From Smallanthus sonchifolius (lineage: Eukaryota; Streptophyta; Magnoliopsida; Asterales; Asteraceae): 64,000 nucleotides of DNA. A program made the position numbers and the translations under genes. The stretch spans positions 73,353,001-73,417,000 of the forward strand of contig CM042018.1 of the NCBI GenBank assembly GCA_023525975.1. The letters are read 5' to 3'. Of this stretch, positions 10,939-21,100 are shown one piece after another (the stretch's first letter is position 1; each line of letters starts with the position of its first letter). The notes under the pieces were generated by a model, which made no database searches, was not told the origin of the DNA, and was given only the letters and a program-made list of their open reading frames with translations.

Positions 10939-13073
10939 AGAAGTGGTAGTTACCACGAGAGGACTAGAGCATTTTGAGTGGTGGCCGTCAGGCACTTTTG
11001 TGATGAAAAATAGTTCTTGGTTTTCCAATTACTTGATTTTGACCTTGACAGTGAGTCTTACCATGGGATGGTTTAAAGCGTAGTTAATAATAGATGCATG
11101 TGTGATAGCTTGCTATTGGTGGTGCAGTGTCAGTTATGTGTGATTATGTGATTACCTTTTGAACAATACTAAATGTAATCATTGATGTGATGTTAGAGCT
11201 TGGTTGATTAGATTGTATGTGTAGACCTGTGTAGACCTGAGTTTTGATTATTTGTGTATGTCTACGGTCTTAAGATAGTGTCACCTATATGTGTTATGTC
11301 TAGGTGACGTTTGAAGTGTAAGAGGTGTGTTACACCTTGTGTAGTTGTTCAGGACGAGGTCCTGTGGGAAATTCTAAGTATACATCTTTAGTATGTATAA
11401 ATGTTCAGGACGAGGTCCTGTGGGAAATTGTAGCTACATACCTTATGTTTAGGTATGCGTGTTCAGGACCAGATCCTGTGGGGAAGTAAGATATTTTATT
11501 CTTGTGTGTATGAATGTTTAGAGTGATGTTTTGTGTCTAGACTGAGTAGTGTCGTCTTGAAGTATGGGTACGACCCGCATGGGTACGACCAAGTAAACTC
11601 TGTACGATTATATGATGACGTGTGGCAGGGGCTACCATTGTAGTGAGTAAGAGGTAAGGTTCAGGAGTTTGTGTGTCGATAAATGATGAGGTCATATTGT
11701 ATGCATGTAGATTTGCTCAGATCTAGCAGTTGTGTATGTGCACTTGATGTGTGTTTAGATTCTGAGGTTACTAGTACATGCGTAGAACATTGTGTGATCT
11801 GTAGATATGTGTGTCGGCCTGTGACCTTGTAGAACACGCTTAGTCGTGCATAGGACGAGTGGTCAGTATGCTCAGGTATAGTATTTCTATCTTGACGATT
11901 TTCTCGACGTTGATACATCGAGGTGGTGCGAGGAGTTTTGACGTCTTCTATGTGACCAGTGAGGTGCTCTTATGAGATGCCTATGCTTAGATCTCGAGAA
12001 TTCGGAGCACGAAGCTAATGGGCGGGGCTGTAGAGTAGATGATGAAAGCGTTTACGTGGACGCTTGACCAGAAATGTTTATGATAAGATTAAAGTGATGA
12101 CGCTGAGGATTTTAGCATGAAGTAAACAAGGTGATGAAAAGGCCTTCATGGAACACATTCCATATGAAGAACTCAGTCGAGGCGAGACACCAGATGAATA
12201 GGGATGCTTTCCCTGGACGGGACGACGAATAACAGAGGCTTGTGAGCAGACGGACTTCGTGTTCGTAAATTATAAACTAGATGCGGTCGGTGATCGCATG
12301 GTAAGGAAGTAAAGAGATACTATGGTAGAGGAATTTTGTGGAGACCAGTGTAGCTTTGTACAAGCTCCTGGAGATTATCAGAGAAGGGCAGAAGTAATAC
12401 CCTTATGGGTAAGCAGTGGGCTTGAGTTTGAAAACCCATCACAGGATGGTGATCAAGGTGTGAGGCGAGAAGTATGACGACTTCAATAGGGAAGAACGAC
12501 AAATGTCTTTAGACATGAGAGGCAAGAAGCCCATTTGGGGAGATGATTGTCGGAGTGACGAGATCGTCAGGACCATACAAGAGACAAAGGCAATTTGTGT
12601 CGAAAGCTAGTATTGCATGTGGCAAGGAGCAGGTAACAAGCAGTGTTGTGATAAGTAGTGCTACGGATGATCCGTATGGTGTTTCTAAGAACAATGAGAG
12701 CTACAAAGTATTGTTAAGGACAATGGCAATGGAACCTTTGGGAAAAAGGTTAGTGATCAAGGCAGCTTCTAGAAAGTGCCGGAGTAGCCAGAGTTGGAAA
12801 TGCAGTCGTTCGACGAATGGCAAGAAAAATAAGAGATGAGGGGATGAGTAGGAGAAGTCTATACGTTTCACGGTTGAAGGCGGGCAATGGAGAGGATTTC
12901 TTTGAACACCAAGGGTGGTGACCAAGTTATAGAATAAAGTAACCGCGTGATGTGTATAGTGAATAGATGACACCAAAGGATGTTGATGTACCAGTTAGAG
13001 CAAAAGAAGGAGTTGTGTTGGTTCGTACCGACGCAGGATTCGAGGACGAATCCTCTTTTAAGACGGGTAGACT
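10939..13073 (+). mobile_element. Internal region of non-autonomous element A (no pol recognised)
   Basis: No Gag or Pol domain can be read here. The 3' end (about 13039-13073) has TTCGAGGACGAA, a TTTTAAGACGGG purine-rich tract and GTAGACT directly before the LTR. This is the same arrangement as the end of element D (50617-50650), so A belongs to or parasitises a Tekay-like family. No 5' LTR or primer site is visible, so the 5' part is lost. Three hairpin repeats lie at 11350-11478. Confidence 0.5.
11350..11478 (+). repeat. Three hairpin repeats, 56-58 bp apart
   Basis: CAGGAC-GAG-GTCCTG occurs at 11350-11364 and 11406-11420, and CAGGA-CCAGA-TCCTG at 11464-11478. Each is followed by TGTGGG(A/G)AA. 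The stems are perfect. Spacing is 56 and 58 bp. Confidence 0.8.
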
Positions 13074-14597
13074 TGTAACATCCCGAAAATCCGTAAAAGA
13101 ATTGTTCGGGCTTGTAAGCGACCTGACCCTTTATTATTCAAAAGGATTTCTAAGATTTTTCGATTAAGGTGCGTTTTGGACAACGAGAAAGGGGTGGTTA
13201 GTCGAATAAAAGTATAGTTCGGGATCGAAATGTACAAGGCGATTTTACGAAGGACCAGAATGAAACATTATGGGGTTTATAAGCCACCTAATGTTAAACC
13301 CTAGGCCATTCGGCCTAGGAGACTTGCGACGGTAGGGGAAAGAGACACAGGAGAGAAAGGAGGGGAAGCCGATGATGGTGGTTCGCGGTGGTTTGAAGCA
13401 CGAGACGGCATTACACGTAAATGTGACCCTCGAACTATTTACTTTTTGTTTCCCACTACCGGTTAGCAATAAAACCCGACAAGAGTTTGTGGCTGTGGTC
13501 CCGATCAGCGTGAGGACGAAGAGGACAGGGTGGCAAGTGGTGGCGATAACCATGGTTGGCACTCGGGGACGGCCAGGCGGTGGCATGGCGGGCTGAGGTG
13601 TCCACGGCATGGCTGGCGGTGGCCCTAGGTGGAAGTTCCAGTAACAGGGAAGCGGCATAAGGGTGTTAGGGTGGTGCGCGGTGGTGAAGGGCTAGCGTTC
13701 GGGTCCGACAACATTCACGTGAACGGAGCGAAGCTAGCGATGGTGCTAGATGAAGGTGGGGATGGCTGTGGCGACAGCGGTGGTGAGTTGTAGCGGCACA
13801 AGGCGGAGGACGGCCGTAGGGAGTGTTGCTCGGCTAGGGTTTGGCCCGGCTAGGATGGCAAAGATGATGGGAACCGGGGGAAATGATGGTGACTTAACAT
13901 GATGGTGGTACATGACGGGAGGTGCATGGTGATGAAACCCGGTGGTGGTGATTCACGGCGACGAACGAGAAAGAGGACGTTGTCGGGTTACACCCGACTA
14001 GGGTTTTGGAGAGCTTAGAGTTTGCATGGTGTGGTTTCGACATGCATGGGGAACTTGGCTCGTGAACGTATAATCCTGGAGGCTAGGGTTCTTGCATGGC
14101 ACGTGTACGTGCATGCATGCGGGTTCTAAGCGGATCCAGGATGACCCGATCCGAGCAGACGCGTGGATTAGGGTTTTTCGTGGTTGATGGGGGTTGTGTG
14201 GATGAGACGAATATCGGGAACATGTATGTTTTTAAGTTGTGACACATGTCTAGAATGTACTTTGACTGTGTGACCGTACGTTGACAGGTTCGGGATAGCG
14301 CGAGGTGACCGTTGCAGTGCAGGAGTTAGATCTTCGTAACAGTGAGTTTCTAATCCCATCTTTTAAACGTTTTACTATTTTGGGGCAATTGTACATACTC
14401 GCATGTTTTATTAAACGAACGTATTAAGGGTTATGATTTAAACATGAAGTGTTTTATGAGATCGTTATATAATAATGAAGCTAAGGGTCGTTGTGGGGTC
14501 CTGAGGATGGGTGTACAAGATTGTGATGATCTGCGTGTGTCATCTTATGATTTAGTCGGGAATTTAGTTAAACTTGTGATGGTTATATAAGACCACT

Positions 14598-15115
14598 TGT
14601 AGGTCCCGAGAGCCTTGTCGCGCAGCGGATATAACACGATCTGTTCTGTGATTTGTGTGGGAACCAAGAAACAAAGCAGATAAACAAGAACAAAGACAAA
14701 AGATAATGAAACGAAACGTAATCCATAACAAAGAAGTCATCCCGTATTACAGACTACATACCGAAGGAACACACATCTCTCATCTAAGCTCACGGTCTAG
14801 GGGGTCGGGAGAGCTCTTCCCGACCCGGACATCTCTCAACTTGTTCCAGAGTTCCACCTACAAATGAAGACAAGTCTTCTATTTATAGGGGCAGGAACAC
14901 TTCCTGCGTACTTGACAAGCCTTGCGTACTTACTAAGTACGCATGGTTTGGTCATGCGTACTTGACAAGTACACAAGGCAAAAGCCTTGCATACTTACTA
15001 AGTACGCAGGACCAAACTGGTGTGCGGGCTAAGTACTCAGGAACACCCTCCTACGTACTAGCCACTTACACCGATACATAGAATTTAATCTATAGTTACA
15101 AAACATGCTTCTACA
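14598..15115 (-). repeat. Element N 3' LTR
   Basis: 518 bp. It differs from the right copy mainly by a 14-bp deletion inside the palindrome array, which removed half of two hairpins (near 14910). The left flank ACCACT (14592-14597) repeats the bases found between the right LTR and the interior. Confidence 0.85.
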
Positions 15116-16529
15116 AACTCCCTCTTAACTATAGCATCAAATTCTATCTATCTCTAACACTGATATACATCAGTTTACAAAGAATGTCCTAACAGACTCC
15201 CTCTAAACTAATGACGTCACATGTCTTCTGGCGAGACTTGATCTTCTGGCATTCCACTTGAGATCTTCAAATCTTCAAACTTCAGTCTTCAGTTGCCGAG
15301 TGATGACAAACCCGACTCCCTCATAACTGTAGCTTTCATTGTAGACCAAACCAAGTGCTTCAATAAGAACCAACTAACCCAACACAACTCATTGTAGTTC
15401 ATCCTCTCAGCAGTAGCAACCTCCACCCTGACTTAGGACTCTGAGTCTTACAATGTCTTCCTAACCAGGTGACAATAGTAGACTAAGACAACTCCAAATC
15501 AGCTGGCATATGATAGAGAGTTTGAGTTTCCAATAACCTGCATCAAACTAATCAGCTCCCATAGGAATTCCAGTAAGATAAACTTAAGTCTTCAACCAGA
15601 TGTGTCCAACTCTATCCTGTATCTTCACGAGTCAACCAAATTCCTGAAGACGTTCATTTCCAATATCCCCTTTCAGGTTAAGCTCCATCTGACTAGACCA
15701 GAAACAAGGGTATGTTTCCTATCCCATCAACCAATGATAAAAGGTTCCATCTTCAACTAATAATCCAACGAATATCCAGCTTCATCTTGAAGACACATGA
15801 TAGAATCAAACACGATAAATATAGTTTACACGAGAAATCACGGTTGAGATCCATGTTACGTCAAAGAGGTATATATATAGGAAGTACCAACGGCTTTTCC
15901 ACCACCTCTTTAATGTCTCATAAATACGATTTTATCCCCCTCATTTCTCTGTAAACTATGACCAGCTTCATCACCACTTCACTCAAATCCTCAAAAAGCA
16001 CAACTAGCCAACTCCAGGATTTTATTCTTTTATTCCTTTGCAAAGATCCAAAACAGCAAATCCTTGGGTTCAAGTTGTTTCAGTATTCATCCCCTATTAA
16101 ATAAGTATCCCAGATACTCGTAGCCTACATATTCAGGTTTGAATACCTAAACAAGATGATTCTTTTTCCGAAAGACCCAAAGCAGCCACATCTTCACAAA
16201 TAGACGAGGCCTTTAGCCGATGACGACCCAATTGCTCCCATTAGTTCAGCATTCATACCCTATTAAATAAGTATCCCGGATACTCGTAGCCTACATTTTC
16301 AGGTATGGACCCTTAAACAATGTATGACAAGTGGTATCATCCAACAAAAATCTCGTCCGCGTTTCGCGAAGCCACATCATATACAAATTCTGGTCTGGAA
16401 AAACCAAAATTACTATCTTCTCAAGAATGGGCCGAAACACGCGTACAAATGATCACACAAAATTTTGGCCAAGAAAAGTTTTCCCGCCAAAAAACTCTTT
16501 TTTTTTTTCGAATCCTAGAGGCTAGTTCA

Positions 16530-16786
16530 TGCGTACTTAGTAAATACGCACATAAAGGGTGCTCATGCATATTTAGTAAATACGCAAAGCCAAGTGCTCA
16601 TGCGTATTTGATAAGTTCGCAAAATGCCCGTGCGTACATGCTAAGCACGCAGAGGAAATACTCATGCGTACTTAACAAGTACGCAGGACAACTTCTCTTG
16701 CGTACTTAGTAAGTACGCAGGGCAAAACCCATGCGTACTTAGTAAGTACGCAGAAAAGCTGAATTTGCGTACTTATCAAAAAGTAA
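16530..16786. repeat. Phased palindrome array inside element N (8 units)
   Basis: Units start at 16530, 16566, 16601, 16631, 16665, 16699, 16732 and 16766 (last one half), spaced 30-36 bp. The units at 16665, 16699 and 16732 have perfect arms. In sense orientation the array begins about 240 nt after the primer site. Confidence 0.9.
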
Positions 16787-17021
16787 CAGCGTTCTTGACG
16801 GATTTTGAGGAAAATGCTCGAAAAGTGATGGATCTGAGAAATTAATGCTTCCAAAAGCTTCGAAAACATCATCTAACAAACCCTTAGCCTTCCAAACACC
16901 AAATGAAGTGATAACAAACTCGGATTTGAGGATTTTTGCAAGAAAAAGTAGCGAACTTTTATTTTTCAGATCTGCTCAAAAACCTTAAAACCCGAAACTG
17001 GAACGCAAATCAACGAACACC

Positions 17022-17037
17022 GAGGCTCTGATACCAC
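17022..17037 (-). other. Primer binding site of element N (initiator tRNA-Met)
   Basis: The minus strand reads TGGTATCAGAGCCTCG directly after the LTR end plus AG. TGGTATCAGAGC is complementary to the 3' end of initiator tRNA-Met. Confidence 0.85.
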
Positions 17038-17038
17038 T

Positions 17039-17570
17039 TGTAGGTCCCGGGAGCCTCGTCGCGCAGTGGATATAACACGATCTGTTCTGTGATTTGTGTG
17101 GGAACCAAGAAACAAAGCAGATAAACAAGAACAAAGACAAAAGATAATGAAACGAAACGTAATCCATAACAAAGAAGTCATCCCGTATTACAGACTACAT
17201 ACCGAAGGAACACACATCTCTCATCTAAGCTCACGGTCCAGGGGTCGGGAGAGCTCTTCCCGACCCGGACATCTCTCAACTTGTTCCAGAGTTCCACCTA
17301 CAAATGAAGACAAGTCTTCTATTTATAGGGGCAGGAACACTTCCTGCGTACTTGACAAGTATGCAAGGCAAAAGCCTTGCGTACTTACTAAGTACGCATG
17401 GTTTGGTCATGCGTACTTGACAAGTACGCAAGGCAAAAGCCTTGCGTACTTACTAAGTACGCAGGACCAAACTGGTGTGCGGGCTAAGTACTCAGGAACA
17501 CCCTCCTACGTACTAGCCACTTACACCGATACATAGAATTTAATCTATAGTTACAAAACATGCTTCTACA
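17039..17570 (-). repeat. Element N 5' LTR
   Basis: 532 bp. On the minus strand a TATA box (TATAAAT, 17327-17321) lies directly downstream of the four-hairpin array at 17345-17463. The array is therefore in U3, next to the promoter. Confidence 0.85.
17345..17463. repeat. Phased palindrome array in N 5' LTR (4 hairpins)
   Basis: Four 21-bp units of the type TGCGTACTT-N3-AAGTACGCA start at 17345, 17378, 17410 and 17443 (32-33 bp apart). The first has one changed base in the right arm. The copy in the left LTR (about 14905-15008) is partly deleted and mutated. Confidence 0.9.
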
Positions 17571-18942
17571 AGTTAGCATGGGAACCCGTACGTGGTTCAT
17601 TAACGAGTCAAGTAGATGCTAGTATGCCGTTGTGTGTCATATGCCTGAAGTTGTGTGTATTGTGTCGTTGTCCTCGTTACACGGCGGGTATCATGTTGGC
17701 ATGGGTTTATGTGGTGTCCATAGTATATACGGGCAAGAATTCAGTATGGTGTTGTGTGTCATATAATTACCTATTCGGAAAGGGTTGGGTAGTGTGCCTA
17801 GACATTAAGAGGATACGTCTGAAGTATGTGTTGGTTTACACACGTAAGGGATCTGAAAAAGGTTGTTGAGTCGTAGTACATGTCCAGATAGTGTCATGTA
17901 TATTTATGTGTTGCTTTGTGTGCTTGCATTGTTGTCCGTGTGTATGATCAACAGTGGTGTGGAGGACGGAGTCCTTCGGGGTCATCATTGTACGCGTGAT
18001 CTGGCAGTCATCATGTGGTGATGTGTTAGTCACCGTATGGTAGATGATATAGTCACCATGTGGGTGGGTGTGTAGTCATCGTATATGACGAGTGTGTCGC
18101 TATGTTTAGTGGCGGGGCCCTGTAACAAGGGTAGAACTGAGCTTATGACGAGTATCTCGATGGGGATAACTCTGACAAGGGTGCGGTGACAAGGTATGTG
18201 TTTGTGTGCATATATATGTGTTAAATTGCATGCAAGTGTTGAGTTATATTAATTGTGTATGAGAGGATATTGGCGTGATGAATAGATGCTATTAATGTGA
18301 TGTGTAGAGTTACGTTGACCATCGTGTCGGGATGAGTACGTTGTGTACAACTGTTGTGTCAGTTGGTTTGTGAGAGTCGTAGTCAGGGCTGGCTAAGTCG
18401 GTGTCTAGAGGGTAGTTGAGTTAACCAGTGTACGGTTAATTTATATGGTAAATTGTGTGTGCTCAGAGTAGTAAGCTCGATCCATGTCGGAGAGACTTAC
18501 TGGGTTTAAATGATGGGTAGAGTCTGGGGTGGTGAATCCTTTTGGGATATTATAAGATAACAGGGGTTACTTATATGATGAAAATCTATTAAACTATTTT
18601 ATGAGGAACAGAGGGTCTTGAATGGAAATAATTATATGAATGAGACGAGTTGGCTTTTGTTAATTTAAACTATTAGAAGTCACTCAGCGTAGCTGACTTT
18701 GTATGTACGTTAGATTGTTTTGTAGGTGAGTCTGTTGGACGAGATATCTTGGCTTGGGAGCGGTGCTACTCGGATTGGTGCGCATGCATTCGTAAGGTAA
18801 CGTTAAGGATATTAACGAGTTTAAAAGATAATATTATTTTGAGAAAGACTTCTGATGTCTACTTAAATGAAAGTTAAGTGTTTTTAATGAGTTTACCTAG
18901 TGATGAGAACCAACTGTAGGGTGCCTGGTTTGGGGCCCTACA

Positions 18943-20195
18943 ATTTTGGATCGAAAACAGGATTGTAAGGAATTAGTGTTCTTTGGCCGACACTCAAGTG
19001 TTGACCACCTTCATGGGGCGACACTTGACGAAAAAGAAGACAGTGAGAATCGGCTCTCAGTGCCGACACTCTGAGTATCGAGTATCGACCCTCCATAGCA
19101 AGACACAAAGTCTTGAACGCAAGTTCAGACGACTCTTAAGAGTTTCAGCCGACACTAGCGGCCAACTCTCAAGAGTGTCAGTCGACACTAGCAAGTTTAA
19201 CCGATTTCATGTAGTGTATTCGCACAGATCACGTAGCACTGTGTGTAGCCCAAAGTTTGTTAGTTTCCATAGTAGACCATAAACTAGGTGAGTTTTAATC
19301 CCCTTTTTTCCTACTTTAGGGGTGGTGTGCATACCTAGAAAAAAGTGTATTATATATTTTTATATTAATAAACGATGGCGAAAGCCATGATTTATAGAAA
19401 TGTTTAAAAGAGGTAAAAGAAGTTTTATGAAATGATTACGAGCAGTAAAGATGTTTTTATAAGAATGAGGGTAAAGTTCTAAAGAAAAGTCATTTCATTT
19501 ACATAAAGTTTCCTTCGGTAATAAGTACCAAGTTAAATAGGGCTCAGTGCCTAAAGTAGGGCTCCATGCCTAAAGCAGGGCTTAGTACCTAAGTAGGTTT
19601 TGTGCCTAAGCAGTTACAAATGGAATTGACAGTATGGTGACAACGTCTTGACATTAATCAGGGCTGTTACAAATGTTTACAGTGATGCATCGTGTTATCT
19701 CTCCCTGTTCGTCGGCCTTTGGACTTGAGAGCCCATTGGGACAATATGGAAAGAAATGTAAAGATTAAAAGATACTATAAGTAAAGTTTTGCCATATTGG
19801 CAGTAAAGATATGTTCAAGTAAAAACCTTTTTCTTTTAATAAATGTATGATGTTTTATGTAAGTGTTAGAACACAATCAGTATTAGCTGACTTTAAGTAT
19901 GCATATCAGTTAGTGTACGTGGCAGGTTGGATGATTGGTTTGCTTGAGGAGTTACCCCGAAGAGAAGATTTGGCATCCCGTTGTTACGAGCAGTATTTTA
20001 TGTTTAAAGTAATGATGTTTTAAGACAAGTTTAAATTCGCACCAGACAAGTATGTTTAAGACATGTTATGTATTCCGCTACGTATTTTAAAGTTTTAAAT
20101 CGTTTCAGTTGTGATTGTGAATGTCTTATGTTTACACACTATGTGTTAATGAGTAAATCCAATAAGTGAGGACCTCCCGAGTTCGGGGCCTTACA
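18943..20195 (+). mobile_element. Tekay-like LTR fragment C (3' part)
   Basis: It ends GAGTAAATCCAATAAGTG...GGGGCCTTACA, matching the LTR end of D apart from a few bases. It contains the conserved TAGCTGACTTTAAGTATGC block and an acceptor-like CATATCAG near 19908, after a donor-like GGTGAGTTTTAATCCCC (about 19287). The 5' part is missing where A ends, so A probably inserted into this LTR. Confidence 0.65.
18983..19195. repeat. GCCGACACT word cluster with inverted arms
   Basis: GCCGACACT or GTCGACACT recurs at about 18986, 19063, 19150 and 19181. Inverse words (AAGTGTTG, AGAGTGTC) occur between them, so imperfect hairpins can form. It sits upstream of the donor-like GGTGAGTTTTAATC, the same relative place as the palindrome array of D. 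Confidence 0.5.
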
Positions 20196-20797
20196 AGTAT
20201 GCTTCAGTTGGAACAACACCGGCAATCGGCTCGAGAATCACTCACATCAACAATGGTCATGGCCGCCTTGAACTAGACATCAACCGCCGTCTCAGCCGCT
20301 CCCGACCGCCGCTCTCAGCCGAATCGCGATGGATCTCGCAACAACTCTAACTGTCGGGTCAATCAACCACTTGCACGAAACCATGGTTCGGGTGGGTTTT
20401 AATATTTTTTAATAAAAGCGTATTTTAATCGATTAACAAAGAGTTTGACAACAAAAATGTAACGGAGAACACATGAGGTCATAAAAAATCTAGGGATTGA
20501 AACCAAGATTTTCGACAAAACATGAATACAAAAACAACAATAACCAAAAGAGAGGTATATGGATATATGTATTATATTCCCAATAATTCTAAGTAAAACA
20601 TCAAGACCCAATTATTAAATATGAAAACAACTACCAACTTATAACAATTATATACTTCTTAATATAAAAAATAGTTAATATCAAAAATAGGAGGTTTAGA
20701 ATCTGAACTCATGGTTGGCTTTATTGATTATTGGCAATGTGGAATGAATATTTACAGCTCTTTACTAAATATAGTTATCAAGTGTGCGTATCATTAA
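20196..20797. other. Downstream flank of the FBT gene, with poly(A) signal
   Basis: AT-rich sequence without another gene. On the minus strand AATAAA (20725-20720) lies about 73 bp after the stop codon of the transporter and is a good candidate poly(A) signal. Confidence 0.55.
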
Positions 20798-21100
20798 CTA
20801 ACTAGACTTCAACTCAACATCGATATCTTGGTTTGGCCTGTCGTCGTTGGGACTATCCTGAGGAAGAAGGTGTAACAGAGGCAACGGTAACAACGAGCTG
20901 AGATTGCAGATGATGATAAGAAGGGCCAGGTTGTCAAACCTGTCCTTGGTGATACCCAAAACCTGGGTCAGACCCGCACCAAAAAGACCCCCGAGAACAC
21001 TCCCTCCATTTGATATAGACATCAGGGTTGCAAATAGAGTTGCTTCCATACCCTCGGGACATAATCTTGCTGCTAGAACAAGAACGGGCATAAAAGACGC
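20798..21100 (-). CDS. FBT1: FBT exon 9 (C-terminus and stop)
   Basis: 303 bp, acceptor GTGACAG. It encodes MPVLVLAARLCPEGMEATLF, SNGGSVLGGLFGAGL and a last membrane segment, then a charged tail ending VELKSS and TAG. Confidence 0.93.
   Translation of the reverse strand, partial: ASFMPVLVLAARLCPEGMEATLFATLMSISNGGSVLGGLFGAGLTQVLGITKDRFDNLALLIIICNLSSLLPLPLLHLLPQDSPNDDRPNQDIDVELKSS

Larger units (their letters stand above)
14598..17570 (-). mobile_element. Non-autonomous LTR retrotransposon N (LARD/TRIM-like), nested in A
   Basis: The two direct LTRs are 14598-15115 (518 bp) and 17039-17570 (532 bp), both TGTAGGTCCC...GCTTCTACA on the plus strand. They differ by about six substitutions and two small indels. 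The primer site is on the minus strand next to the right LTR, and AACTCCCTCTTAAC (a purine tract in sense) abuts the left LTR, so transcription is leftward. The 1.9-kb interior has no Gag or Pol reading frame. Replication proteins must have come from elsewhere. No 5-bp target duplication is evident. Palindrome arrays sit in both LTRs and inside. Confidence 0.85.
13074..18942 (+). mobile_element. 3' LTR of element A, interrupted by element N
   Basis: It starts TGTAACATCCCGAAAATCC after the purine tract and ends GGGGCCCTACA at 18942. It is collinear with solo LTR B from the CATGTTTTATTAAACGAACG block to the common end (GAACCAACTGTAGGGTGCC). Removing the nested element (14598-17570) leaves about 2.9 kb, close to the 2.8 kb of B. 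A TATA-like TTTATAAGCC lies near 13276. A donor-like GTGAGTTTC (14342) and an acceptor-like TTTTGTAG (about 18725) sit in conserved positions. Confidence 0.8.

Noticed and set aside
12320..13658. Various ORFs across 12.3-13.7 kb
   Set aside because: Spread over both strands without shared family features; 13074 onward is LTR. Considered shadows of non-coding element sequence.
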